This document shows, in pieces, positions 23,574 to 31,781 of a stretch of DNA of 64,000 nucleotides. The notes beneath the pieces were generated by a model that was given only the letters and a program-made list of their open reading frames with translations, was not told the origin of the DNA and made no database searches. The DNA is taken from the NCBI GenBank assembly GCA_009694375.1, contig SHVB01000015.1:1-64000 (forward strand), given 5' to 3'. The position numbers and the translations under genes are program-made. This stretch comes from Acidimicrobiia bacterium. GTDB taxonomy: Bacteria; Actinomycetota; Acidimicrobiia; Acidimicrobiales; VFJN01. Positions within the stretch are counted from its first letter, which is position 1. Each line of letters starts with the position of its first letter.

Positions 23574-24911
23574 ATGATTGGCGAATGGATGGGTATCGTT
23601 CAACGGCGCGCCGCGTTGCTGCTCTCCCCGTTGTCGATCCCCGCCTTTCGCCGTCTTTGGGCCGCCGACATTGTTTCGCTGCTCGGCGACTGGGTGGGCC
23701 GAATCGCCCTCACGGTGCTGATCTACGAGCAAACCCAATCGTCGGCCTGGGCCGCTGCGGTCACGGCCGTATCGCTGGCTGGTTTCGTGGGGATTGGGCA
23801 GGTCTTGGCCACCCTCGCCGATCGCTTTGGGCGGATCACCGTGATGGTGGTCAGCGATGTCCTGCGAGCGGGGTTGTTCGCGGCGATGCTGATTTCGATG
23901 CCGGTGGTGGGGTTGCTCGTCCTGGCGTTCTTGGCCGGTCTGGCCACCCCGCCGTTCGAAGCCGCCCGCGCCGCCGCCATGCCTGATCTCGTACCGGCGA
24001 ATCGCTACGGCAGCGCGTTGGCCCTCGCGGGGATTTCGGTGCAGTCATCGCTGGTCCTCGGAACCGCGTTGGGGGGTCTGCTGTTAGCGGTATTCGATGT
24101 CCGTGCCGTACTGCTGCTCAACTCGATCAGTTTTTTGGTGTCGGCGGTCATCCTGTTCGGATTGCGTGATACGGCGGCGGCTCGTCCCGCCGCTCGACGC
24201 GCCACCGTGGGTGGTTCGCTGCGCGAGGGTGGCTCGGCGTTGTTCCACGACCGGATGGTTCGGCGCGCCCTCAGCATTGTTTGTGTGGCGGGCGCCGCCG
24301 GGACAGTGGTGGAGGCGCTCATTGTGCCCTACGCGCTCTCCAACGATCTCTCCCCTCATCTGCTCGGCCTCCTCGCCGCCTTGGTGCCCATCGGCACGTT
24401 GTTCGGAACGGCTTTGGTAGCGACGGGAGCTCGTTCGGATGCCTCGTTGTTGCGCAATGCCGCCCGCTGTTGCGTGGTGGCGGCCGGGGTGGCGGCTCCG
24501 TTGTTCTGGCTGGGGGCGGGGGGCCCACTGGCCTTCGCGGCCTTCCTGGTGACCGGGGGGATTTTCGCAGTATCGATTCCCTCCAACACGGTGATCGGCC
24601 TGCGCCTGGAACGCGACCATCGCGCCTCGGCGATGGGGATCGCCGTGGGGCTCCTGATGGGTTCGCAGGCCCTCGGGGCTGCTCTGGGGGGATTGTCGGC
24701 GAGTGCCGTGGGCGAAGCTGAAACCATGACGGGGGCCCTGGTGGTGGCCACCATCTTTGGGCTGTGGGCGCTTGTCACCACCCCCACCGATGCCAAGCAC
24801 CTCTTCCGGCGGCGCCCGTCAGCGGCCACGCCCTTGCGAGTGATCGACCTCGCGGCGCTCGAAGATGTTGCCGTCCTCGCTCCTGATGCACCCGCCCTGT
24901 CCTCGCCGTAG
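23574..24911 (+). CDS. major facilitator superfamily transporter, efflux type
   Basis: 445 residues with about 12 membrane helices. FRRLWAADIVSLLGDWVGRI at helix 1 and ATLADRFGRITVMVVSDVLR, the loop 2-3 signature of MFS, place it in the MFS_1/MFS_3 group of drug or metabolite exporters. The second half repeats a weaker signature (GTALVATGARSD). The substrate is unknown. ATG 23574 follows a leaderless promoter; a GTG or ATG a few codons later cannot be excluded. It converges on the geranylgeranyl reductase gene with two hairpins between. Confidence 0.85.
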   Translation: MIGEWMGIVQRRAALLLSPLSIPAFRRLWAADIVSLLGDWVGRIALTVLIYEQTQSSAWAAAVTAVSLAGFVGIGQVLATLADRFGRITVMVVSDVLRAGLFAAMLISMPVVGLLVLAFLAGLATPPFEAARAAAMPDLVPANRYGSALALAGISVQSSLVLGTALGGLLLAVFDVRAVLLLNSISFLVSAVILFGLRDTAAARPAARRATVGGSLREGGSALFHDRMVRRALSIVCVAGAAGTVVEALIVPYALSNDLSPHLLGLLAALVPIGTLFGTALVATGARSDASLLRNAARCCVVAAGVAAPLFWLGAGGPLAFAAFLVTGGIFAVSIPSNTVIGLRLERDHRASAMGIAVGLLMGSQALGAALGGLSASAVGEAETMTGALVVATIFGLWALVTTPTDAKHLFRRRPSAATPLRVIDLAALEDVAVLAPDAPALSSP

Positions 24912-24958
24912 TGATCGAAGCTTGGTTGTTACCTGGGGTTGGGGGTGTACGGCGTGGC

Positions 24959-24980
24959 GGGGCGACGCTGGATGCCCCGA
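24959..24980 (+). terminator. hairpin between convergent genes
   Basis: CGGGGC (24959-24964) pairs with GCCCCG (24975-24980), loop 10 bases. It lies 48 bases after the MFS stop and just before the end of the opposing gene. Confidence 0.4.
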
Positions 24981-25000
24981 TCCCCACTTAGGCGGGGATG
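24981..25000 (-). terminator. second hairpin overlapping the end of the reductase gene
   Basis: ATCCCC (24981-24986) pairs with GGGGAT (24995-25000), loop 8 bases, directly abutting the previous hairpin. Together they could stop transcription from both sides. Confidence 0.35.
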
Positions 25001-26253
25001 CGCTCCGGAGCGATGCGGGCAATCCGGGCGACGGCCTTGTAGGCCAACTCGGCGGGGCCGAGTTCGTCGGGGCGCAGGAGGTTAGCCATGATGCGCAGCA
25101 CCCATTCCATGAGCGACTGTGACTGCACCCCCACCCGGGTGAGTTGCTGCATGAGTTCGGGCTGTCCGATCACGATGGCGAAGGCACGGGCGACCCGGAA
25201 GTAGAGGCCGTACTCCTCCTCGAGCAGATCGGGATAGCGCGACAACGGCATCGCGGAGCCGGTCTCGAGAGCTTCCACGAGCAGGCCGGCCGCCATCCGG
25301 CCGGTCTCGTAGGCGTAGTCGATGCCTTCACCGTTGAACGGGTTGATCGAACCAGCAGCATCACCGATGGCGATCCAGGTCGGTCCGCTCTTCGGGTTGA
25401 TCGATCCCGCCATGGGCAGACGGCCGCCGGTGGCCTCGCCGAGCATGGCCTCGGGGTCGATGCCCCAGTGCTCCGGGGCGGTGGCGGCCCATTCTTTCAT
25501 CAGGTAGGAGGTGTTGATGTCCCGCCAGCCGCGGAAGGTGGACAGCAACCCGATGCCCACGTTGATGGTGCCGTCGCCGCAGGGAAAGATCCAGCCGTAG
25601 CCGGGCATGGCATCGCCGTTGCGGTCGCGCACATCGAGGGCAGACTCGATCCAGGGTTCGTCGTGCATCGGGCTTTCGAAGTAGCCCCGGATGGCCATGC
25701 CCTGGGGAAGACGTTTGTCGCGCTGGTTGCCGAGGGCCCGTCCGAATCGCGACAGGGAACCGTCGGCGATCACCACGTAGCGGGCGTGGATCTCGCGTTC
25801 CTCGCCGGTTTCTTTGTCTTTCACGACGGCGCCTGCCAGTAGTCCGTCGCGCAGAATGGGTCGGAGGGCTTCGGTGGCCTGCAGCAGGGTGGCGCCTCGG
25901 GTAACCGCTTCGGCGGCCACCATGGTGTCGAGGTCGCGGCGGCGAACCACATAGCCATAGCTCGGGTGCACCGGATGTTCCGGCCAGGTCATCTCGAGCG
26001 TCTTACCGTGGGCGATACAGCGCAGGCCGTCGTAGCGGTGGTGGTTGGCCGCTACCTGCTCCTCCAGCCCCATAGCTTGGATCTGCGTGACCGCTCGAGG
26101 GGTGAGGCCGTCGCCGCAGGTCTTTTCGCGGGGGAAGGTCTTCTTCTCCACGATCACCACGTCACGGTTGGCGCGGGCCAGCCAATGTCCGGCGGCGGCA
26201 CCGGCGGGGCCACCGCCGATGATGAGGACGTCGTGGCGGTGAGGGCTGGTCAC
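24988..26253 (-). CDS. geranylgeranyl reductase family FAD oxidoreductase (MenJ-like)
   Basis: 421 residues. LIIGGGPAGAAAGHWLARAN is the FAD-binding motif, EKKTFPREKTCGDGLTPRAV is the family signature, and IGDAAGSINPFNGEGIDYAY is the second flavin motif. Members reduce double bonds in isoprenoid chains. In Actinobacteria a gene of this type commonly adjoins the nuo operon and partly saturates the menaquinone side chain, so I infer a menaquinone tail reductase. It follows the monoheme cytochrome c gene on the minus strand by 44 bases, within a respiratory neighbourhood that supports this role. Confidence 0.85.
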   Translation of the reverse strand: MTSPHRHDVLIIGGGPAGAAAGHWLARANRDVVIVEKKTFPREKTCGDGLTPRAVTQIQAMGLEEQVAANHHRYDGLRCIAHGKTLEMTWPEHPVHPSYGYVVRRRDLDTMVAAEAVTRGATLLQATEALRPILRDGLLAGAVVKDKETGEEREIHARYVVIADGSLSRFGRALGNQRDKRLPQGMAIRGYFESPMHDEPWIESALDVRDRNGDAMPGYGWIFPCGDGTINVGIGLLSTFRGWRDINTSYLMKEWAATAPEHWGIDPEAMLGEATGGRLPMAGSINPKSGPTWIAIGDAAGSINPFNGEGIDYAYETGRMAAGLLVEALETGSAMPLSRYPDLLEEEYGLYFRVARAFAIVIGQPELMQQLTRVGVQSQSLMEWVLRIMANLLRPDELGPAELAYKAVARIARIAPERIPA

Positions 26254-26297
26254 GTCTTCAGTCTGCCGGGCGAAAGGGTCGATGCCACCGGGGCGGG

Positions 26298-27029
26298 TCA
26301 GCCCGCAGCGAGGTTGGCTTCGTCTACCGCCACCGTGGTGGAGACCTCACCGAGGCCAGCATCGGCGAAGGTGGTCATGCCGTCGGCGATTTCCACCAGG
26401 AGGGCATATTCCTCGCTCAGTGGGTCGAGACCACCAAACTCGGTGCGCTCATAGAGGATGACCTGCGCCAGTTCCTGATCGTTCAAGTCGGGGTAGGGGG
26501 GCATGCCGCCTTTCTTCGGTTTGTCGGTGTTGCCGTAGGTGGTGCCAGGCCAACCGGCTGAGCCGAGGCGTACCCACATCATCTGGTCGAGTGGGTCGAC
26601 CCACGTTTCCCGTACCCCGGCGAAGGCGGGACCGATGCCGCCGCCGCCGTCGGCCCCGTGACAGCCACTGCAGCCTTGGGTGGCGTAGAGCTCGCCGCCG
26701 AGCACCATGGGGTCGCTCTCACCCGCCGGAGGGGGTTCCAGGGTGCCTTGATACACGTACGCCCACAACGGCAGGGCGGCGAGTACCGGGATGGCCCAGA
26801 TCGGAATCTTCCGCCGGTGCCGTGCCGCGGTGACCTCGGGACGCTCGGGCTTGGGGGGCTCGGGGGCCAAGTCGATCGCCGCCGCGACCGGCGTCGCCAC
26901 TGCGGCGGTGGCGACTGTTTCCACGGCTTGTCCAACCGGGGGCGCGGCGTCGGTGGATCCGGCGTCGCCATCCAGGGCGGCACGGCGCTCTTGGGAGCGC
27001 TTGAGAAGGTGATCGGGGATCTCGGTCAC
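26298..27029 (-). CDS. membrane-anchored monoheme cytochrome c with cytoplasmic IPxHLLxRS tag
   Basis: 243 residues from GTG 27029, preceded by GGAGG. The N-terminus reads TEIPDHLLKRSQERRAAL, then an alanine/proline-rich linker, a single membrane helix (about residues 96-113) and a periplasmic heme domain with CSGCH and a downstream GGMPPYPDLND that supplies the axial methionine. It probably carries electrons between the bc complex and an oxidase. The N-terminal tag recurs twice in the cytochrome b C-terminal subunit encoded on the other strand. A Rex-like operator lies 178 bases upstream, between it and the bc operon. Confidence 0.85.
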   Translation of the reverse strand: MTEIPDHLLKRSQERRAALDGDAGSTDAAPPVGQAVETVATAAVATPVAAAIDLAPEPPKPERPEVTAARHRRKIPIWAIPVLAALPLWAYVYQGTLEPPPAGESDPMVLGGELYATQGCSGCHGADGGGGIGPAFAGVRETWVDPLDQMMWVRLGSAGWPGTTYGNTDKPKKGGMPPYPDLNDQELAQVILYERTEFGGLDPLSEEYALLVEIADGMTTFADAGLGEVSTTVAVDEANLAAG

Positions 27030-27206
27030 GCGGGTGGGTCCTCCGCAGGCGGGGGGGTATCGAGAGCCGAACCTAGGCGCGTTCTCTGCCCCACTCCAAG
27101 CCAAGCGCGGCGGCGGTTGCCCCGAGTGGCGCGATGTGCTCGCCGTCGGGTCATCGTGCTAGACCGAAGGGGTCCTTCCGGAGTGCTCGGTGTGCTGCCG
27201 GACCCA

Positions 27207-27224
27207 ATGTGAACAATTTCACGA
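27207..27224 (+). promoter_or_regulatory. candidate Rex operator upstream of the bc-complex operon
   Basis: ATGTGAACAATTTCACGA agrees with the Rex operator consensus (TTGTGAA, four free bases, TTCACAA) at 12 of 14 defined positions and is symmetric. It lies in the divergent 209-base gap between the monoheme cytochrome c gene and the bc operon, and its right edge touches the ribosome site GAGGGAG (27223-27229) of the first gene. A rex gene is in the window at 10798. Confidence 0.65.
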
Positions 27225-27238
27225 GGGAGTCGCTGCGA

Positions 27239-27670
27239 GTGGTTGCGTTTGCCACAGCTGTGATCGTCGCCTTACTGGGCGATCTTGCCGTAGTCCGATA
27301 CAGCAAGCGCCGCGCCCCCGGTCGCTACCTCACGTGGGGCGAAGCTATGGCCGCCGCCGTCTTCGCCTTTATTCTCTTCAACCTTTGGTATGGCGTGATC
27401 CCCCATCAGTGGATCACCTTGGCCGACAAGGAGTGGGGCTGGCGCACCGATCGGCTCGTGTACGGCCCGGCCAACATCTTCGAACCCAACCGATTCCTCC
27501 CCATCACGATCAACTATCAGGTGATCCGGGATCTGGTGGTGGTGGGTATCTACGGCGTGGCGCTCACCCTGCACGTGTATCACTGGGCCCAGTGGCAAAA
27601 CCGGGCCAAGCCCAAGGCTGAGGTCGTTGCGACCACGGCCTACGGACGCCCGTTGGCGAGGAAGAGCTAG
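27239..27670 (+). CDS. unknown three-helix membrane protein, first gene of the bc operon
   Basis: 143 residues with about three membrane segments: an N-terminal one (MVAFATAVIVALLGDLAVV), one around AAAVFAFILFNLWYGVI, and one around DLVVVGIYGVALTLHVYHW. Between helices 2 and 3 lies a loop with TLADKEWGWRTDRLVYGP. I do not recognise a family. I chose GTG 27239 because GAGGGAG lies 9 bases upstream; GTG 27209 would start inside the Rex-like operator. The ferredoxin gene follows after 7 bases. It is probably a subunit or assembly factor of the quinol oxidoreductase, judged from position only. Confidence 0.7.
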   Translation: MVAFATAVIVALLGDLAVVRYSKRRAPGRYLTWGEAMAAAVFAFILFNLWYGVIPHQWITLADKEWGWRTDRLVYGPANIFEPNRFLPITINYQVIRDLVVVGIYGVALTLHVYHWAQWQNRAKPKAEVVATTAYGRPLARKS

Positions 27671-27677
27671 CGCTGCC

Positions 27678-28094
27678 ATGGCCCGCACCGATGCCAACCC
27701 GCCGATGCCGGAGTTCCGAGACGACTACGTCCTGCAGGAAGTGGATGCTGCATGGTTGGGCAAGGCCGTCAAGCCCAAGCAGTTCATCCATATCGATCAG
27801 TCCGAGTGCATCCTCTGCGAGGGGTGCGTCGACATCTGCCCGTGGAAGTGCATCCACATGGTCACCACCGACGCGGTGGACGAAGCGATCGGTGTTGATC
27901 AGCCCGGGATGGACCCGAGCGATCAGGTGGTGTTTCTCATCGACGACGACGTGTGCACCCGCTGTGCGCTCTGTGTGGATCGGTGTCCCACGGGCGTTAT
28001 CATCATGGGGAAGATCAGCGACCCCGATCCCGGCGGCGACTTTCATCAGCGCACCAACACCCATGGCTATGGCTATGGCATGAGGCTGGGGTAG
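27678..28094 (+). CDS. 2[4Fe-4S] ferredoxin-like protein in the bc operon
   Basis: 138 residues. Two complete cluster motifs are visible: C44-x2-C47-x2-C50-x3-C54-P, with an extra C58, and C93-x2-C96-x2-C99-x3-C103-P. About 45 residues precede the first cluster and a 38-residue insertion separates the two. The tail is glycine/tyrosine-rich ([10 protein letters not shown]). No signal or membrane segment is present, so it acts in the cytoplasm. An iron-sulfur protein of this sort is not a standard bc-complex subunit; it may pass electrons between a soluble donor and the quinone pool or be a peripheral subunit. Eleven... bases of spacing to cytochrome b suggest co-translation. Confidence 0.85.
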   Translation: MARTDANPPMPEFRDDYVLQEVDAAWLGKAVKPKQFIHIDQSECILCEGCVDICPWKCIHMVTTDAVDEAIGVDQPGMDPSDQVVFLIDDDVCTRCALCVDRCPTGVIIMGKISDPDPGGDFHQRTNTHGYGYGMRLG

Positions 28095-28104
28095 GAAGGG
28101 CAAC

Positions 28105-28893
28105 GTGTCAGACACCATGAACGACAAGCGCGGCGCCGAGCGGGCGATCGAGTCGCTGAAGAAACTCCCGGACAACGTCCAATCCAGCCAGGCGTGGAAC
28201 TCGATCTTCCGGCCCGGGTCCATCTTCCGCAACGGGTACACCGACTCCCCCCGGAACCGCTCCTATGTGATCATGAACTCGGTGCTGTACCACCTGCACC
28301 CGGTGAAGGTGAAGCGCCACGCCGTGAAGGTGAGCTACACGCTCTGCCTCGGTGGCCTCTCGTTCTTCCTTTTTATCCATCTCACGATCACCGGCATCTT
28401 CCTGATGTTCTTCTACCGGCCCACGGCGGTCTCGGCGTGGTCGGATATCTACACCCTGCAGACCTCAGTCACCTTTGGTTTGCTCGTGCGGAACATGCAC
28501 CGTTGGGGCGCGCACCTCATGGTGCTGGCGGTCTTTCTCCACATGGCTCGCGTCTTCTATCACGGGGCCTACAAGCCGCCGCGCGAGTTCAACTGGGTGA
28601 TAGGCGTCGTCCTGCTGTTGCTCACCCTGCTGCTGTCCTTCACCGGATACCTCCTGCCGTGGGATCAGCTGGCGCTGTGGGCGGTGACGGTGGGCACGAA
28701 CATGATGGGCTACACCCCCGTGTTCGGGAACCAAGTGCGCTTTGTGCTCCTCGGTGGGGCCGAGATCGGCACCGACACCCTGCTGCGCTGGTACGTGTTG
28801 CACGTTCTGTTGCTCCCCTTCGTGATCGTGATCTTTATGGCGATTCACTTCTGGCGGGTGCGCAAAGACGGCGGAATCTCAGGACCTTTGTGA
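28105..28893 (+). CDS. qcrB: cytochrome b, N-terminal half (cytochrome b6 type), with a conserved heme c_n cysteine
   Basis: 262 residues, four membrane helices. Heme ligands are H132 and H146 (14 apart, in [17 protein letters not shown]) and H233 and H248 (15 apart), the spacing of cytochrome b6. C81 lies in [10 protein letters not shown], at the position of the cysteine that covalently holds heme c_n (c_i) in cytochrome b6 and in firmicute QcrB. The protein ends ISGPL like b6, and the last helices are on a separate gene. Mycobacterial and streptomycete QcrB are single long chains, so this is an unusual type for an actinobacterium. It is the quinol-oxidising core of the complex. Confidence 0.93.
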   Translation: MSDTMNDKRGAERAIESLKKLPDNVQSSQAWNSIFRPGSIFRNGYTDSPRNRSYVIMNSVLYHLHPVKVKRHAVKVSYTLCLGGLSFFLFIHLTITGIFLMFFYRPTAVSAWSDIYTLQTSVTFGLLVRNMHRWGAHLMVLAVFLHMARVFYHGAYKPPREFNWVIGVVLLLLTLLLSFTGYLLPWDQLALWAVTVGTNMMGYTPVFGNQVRFVLLGGAEIGTDTLLRWYVLHVLLLPFVIVIFMAIHFWRVRKDGGISGPL

Positions 28894-28911
28894 TGAAGGG
28901 GGCTGACACCG

Positions 28912-29673
28912 ATGGCTGAGATACCCGAACACCTCCGCAAACGAGCCGAAGAAGCGCGGGCCAAGGCGGCCGCCGCCAGCGGAAGCGCCGAAGCCACCCC
29001 CGACGCGCCCGCCACGGAGGCGGAGAGCAAGATCCCCGCTCACCTCCTCCAGCGCTCCAAGGCTGCCAAGGCCAAGGCCGAGGGCGATACCCCGGCATCC
29101 ACGGAGGTGGCAACCTCTGGTGGTGGCGTGGCCACGGCGGTGGGGTCATCTCCGCTCCCGGTGGTCACCGGTCCCGGCGGGCATACCCAGCGCCTGCTCA
29201 CGGTGGTCAAGTCGGGATCGATCCAGGATGTGAAGGCCACCCCGCAGGACAAGGTCCACGTATGGCCCCACCTACTCGTGGTCGAGTTCGTAGCGGCCCT
29301 TTCCGTCACGGCCTTCCTGCTCATCTTCGCCGTCTTCGTCAACGCTCCGCTGTTGGAGTTGGCCAACGTCAACCAAACCCCGAACCCCTCCAAGGCTCCC
29401 TGGTACTTCCTCGGGTTGCAGGAGTTGCTCAAGTGGTTCCATCCGATGGTGGCGGGGGTGCTGCTTCCCGGGATGGCGCTGGTCGGCCTGATCTTGTCGC
29501 CTTACATCGACCGCAATCCGAGCAACAAGCCCGAGAACCGAAAGTTCGCGATCTCGTTGTTCACGATGTTCCTGATGTACTGGGCGGTGCTGGTCATGAT
29601 GGGCACGTTCTTCCGAGGCCCTGGCTTCAACTTCATTTTCCCGTGGAACGCCGGACTGTTCGTGGAGCTCTGA
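28912..29673 (+). CDS. qcrC: cytochrome b, C-terminal half (subunit IV type), with N-terminal tag repeats
   Basis: 253 residues. Residues about 105-253 are the three-helix subunit IV domain with NPSKAPWYFLGLQELL (161-166 replaces the PEWY motif by APWY, losing the glutamate) and GVLLPGMALVGL. The first 100 residues are a charged, alanine-rich extension with two copies of a short tag: EIPEHLRKRAEEARAKA (3-19) and KIPAHLLQRSKAAKAKAEG (40-58). The same tag starts the monoheme cytochrome c. The gene name here only marks its place in the operon; it is not the cytochrome c subunit. The Rieske gene follows after 7 bases. Confidence 0.88.
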   Translation: MAEIPEHLRKRAEEARAKAAAASGSAEATPDAPATEAESKIPAHLLQRSKAAKAKAEGDTPASTEVATSGGGVATAVGSSPLPVVTGPGGHTQRLLTVVKSGSIQDVKATPQDKVHVWPHLLVVEFVAALSVTAFLLIFAVFVNAPLLELANVNQTPNPSKAPWYFLGLQELLKWFHPMVAGVLLPGMALVGLILSPYIDRNPSNKPENRKFAISLFTMFLMYWAVLVMMGTFFRGPGFNFIFPWNAGLFVEL

Positions 29674-29680
29674 GACGACT

Positions 29681-30550
29681 ATGCAAACCACCACCGCACT
29701 ACTGATTGCCATTCCCGTGCTTGTGCTGTTAGCCGGGGTGTTGTTGTTCGCCAGTGCTCGTCGTCGCGATACCGGCGAAGCCATCGGAGCACTGGCTCGG
29801 GAAACTCGGCGTCGCGATCGTGGTGCCGTTGCGCTCACGAGCGACGACGACGCCCCGGTCACCGGCAAAGAGGTTGAGCGAGCCTCGGTCGTTGAGCGCG
29901 AGGAAGCATCGCGGGCGTTGGCCACCGTTGGCGCCAAGGCCCCGGTGGCCTGGGTGCCGCCGGATCCTGAGGCGCTCGATATCAGTCGGCGTCAGTTTTT
30001 CAACCGGGGCATCGTTACGTTCTTCGGCCTCGGGCTGGCGGGCTTTGGAGCCGGCGCCCTGGCGTTCCTGTGGCCGCAGCTGGGGGTGGGTTTCGGATCG
30101 GTGATCGGCATCGGGAGCACTGCCAGCGTGGATACCAAGATTGCCGAGGGCGCCGGCTTCGCCTATTTCCCCGAAGGCCGCATGTGGGTAACGAAGTACC
30201 CCGCCGCCGCGCTCCCGGCCGCTCGTTTGGTCTATAAGCAAGAACTACCGGGCATGGAGGCCGGCTACACGGCGCTCTACCAAAAGTGCGTGCATCTTGG
30301 CTGCCGTGTCCCGGAGTGCAAGACCTCCCAGTGGTTCGAGTGCCAGTGTCATGGCTCGCAGTACAACCGCGCCGGGGAGAAGAAGGGTGGCCCCGCCCCC
30401 CGTGGTCTCGACCGCTTCCCGCTGGCGGTCAGCAACGGAAACATCGAGGTGGACACGAGCATCGTGATCATCGGCCCGGCGATCGGGACCAACACGACCG
30501 GCCAAGAGGCCGAGGGTCCGCATTGCGTTGGTAGCGCGGAGAAGGAATGA
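29681..30550 (+). CDS. qcrA: Rieske iron-sulfur protein
   Basis: 289 residues. The [2Fe-2S] ligands are C203, H205, C221 and H224, with C208 and C223 placed to form the usual disulfide (KCVHLGC and ECQCHGSQYN). C212 is extra. A membrane helix at residues 5-24 is followed by a charged linker and a second helix (about 111-132) preceded by SRRQFF, a twin-arginine-like motif. Two helices before the head recall the multi-helix Rieske proteins of Actinobacteria rather than the single-helix form. It moves electrons from quinol to cytochrome c. Confidence 0.93.
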   Translation: MQTTTALLIAIPVLVLLAGVLLFASARRRDTGEAIGALARETRRRDRGAVALTSDDDAPVTGKEVERASVVEREEASRALATVGAKAPVAWVPPDPEALDISRRQFFNRGIVTFFGLGLAGFGAGALAFLWPQLGVGFGSVIGIGSTASVDTKIAEGAGFAYFPEGRMWVTKYPAAALPAARLVYKQELPGMEAGYTALYQKCVHLGCRVPECKTSQWFECQCHGSQYNRAGEKKGGPAPRGLDRFPLAVSNGNIEVDTSIVIIGPAIGTNTTGQEAEGPHCVGSAEKE

Positions 30551-30554
30551 CGCC

Positions 30555-31778
30555 ATGATCGCCGTCCTCCCCTCGCTGTTGGCCGCTAGCACCGTGAAGT
30601 CCGTCGGTGCTGTCGTGGCGGTTCTTACCCTCATCGGCTTTGTGGTGTACGTAGTCGTAAATATCCGCTCCGGTCGTGAGGAGATCGGTTCCGAGATCGA
30701 ACTCGCACCCAATCGCAAGCCCTATTACCCCGATGAGGTTCTCGAGGGCCCCCGCCTCACTCGGGCCCTGAGCACGGGGTTGGTCCTGCTGGCGATCTCA
30801 GCGCTCGGACTGCCGCTCTACTGGCTCAACGAGCCTTCTCGTCAAGAGGGCGCCATCGCTCAGTTCGATGCCACCTTCGTGGAGCGAGGCAGCATCCTGT
30901 TCGCCCCTACGGCCGACGGTGGGTACAACTGTGCGGGCTGCCACGGCCCGAAGGGCACCGGCGGGGTGGCACCGCCGTACACCCTCACCGGCGCGGAGGG
31001 GCAGTTCGTGGCCGCCGTTAGCTGGAAAGCCCCCGCCATCAACACGGTGTTGCTTCGCTTCAGCGAGGAAGAGGTGCGTGACGTCCTCGTGTACGGCCGT
31101 CCGGGTAGCCCGATGCCCGCCTGGGGGGCCCTCGGCGGCGGACCGCTCACCAGTCAGCAGATCGATGAGCTGATTGCCTATCTCGGGTCGATTCAACTCA
31201 CCTCTACCGAGGCCAAGGCGCAGTCGGAAGAGGCGCTGCGGGTTCGGCTGGGTCTTGAGCCCGGTGCGTTGATCGATTACACGGACCCGGCGGTGGGCAA
31301 GGCGATCTTCAACCTGGGGCTGGAGACCGGCACTGCTGGCGGTTCCTACTCCTGTGCCCGCTGCCATACCAAGGGGGCGTCGTACCGCGATGGTGACGTA
31401 TCGCCGGCCAACGCCGACCTCAGCAACTACATCGACTTCACGGACGGTTCCGGGGCCAACGGGTTCGCCCTCACCTCGGGCTTGGTGCCGCGCCAGTTCC
31501 TCACGCTCGATGCTCTGATCGAGTTCTTGCGCTCTGGCTCCAAGTACGGCGTGCTCTACGGGCAGCGCGGGGTCGGGAGCGGTCGTATGCCGGGTCTCGG
31601 CGACAACCCGAATACCCCCGAAGCCGACGATGGCATGTTCTCCGACGGGATGCTGCGGGCGGCAGCGTGTTACGAATCCAGCCTTGAAGGCGATGCGCCT
31701 CCGTTGGGTTGCAAGGGCAGCCTGCCCATCCCGCCCGCCCCTTCATCGGACACTCTGACCATGACCGGAGAGCGCTGA
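30555..31778 (+). CDS. membrane-bound diheme cytochrome c of the bc complex
   Basis: 407 residues. Two helices near the N-terminus (about 15-36 and 71-90) are followed by a large domain with two heme sites, CAGCH (126-130) and CARCH (267-271), each with a cytochrome c fold around it (GRPGSPMPAWG supplies a likely methionine for the first). Actinobacterial complexes use a diheme QcrC; this protein is likely its functional counterpart but differs in having two membrane helices and in lying after the Rieske gene. ATG 30555 is preceded by GAAGGAATGA, which contains the Rieske stop. Confidence 0.88.
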   Translation: MIAVLPSLLAASTVKSVGAVVAVLTLIGFVVYVVVNIRSGREEIGSEIELAPNRKPYYPDEVLEGPRLTRALSTGLVLLAISALGLPLYWLNEPSRQEGAIAQFDATFVERGSILFAPTADGGYNCAGCHGPKGTGGVAPPYTLTGAEGQFVAAVSWKAPAINTVLLRFSEEEVRDVLVYGRPGSPMPAWGALGGGPLTSQQIDELIAYLGSIQLTSTEAKAQSEEALRVRLGLEPGALIDYTDPAVGKAIFNLGLETGTAGGSYSCARCHTKGASYRDGDVSPANADLSNYIDFTDGSGANGFALTSGLVPRQFLTLDALIEFLRSGSKYGVLYGQRGVGSGRMPGLGDNPNTPEADDGMFSDGMLRAAACYESSLEGDAPPLGCKGSLPIPPAPSSDTLTMTGER

Positions 31779-31781
31779 GCA

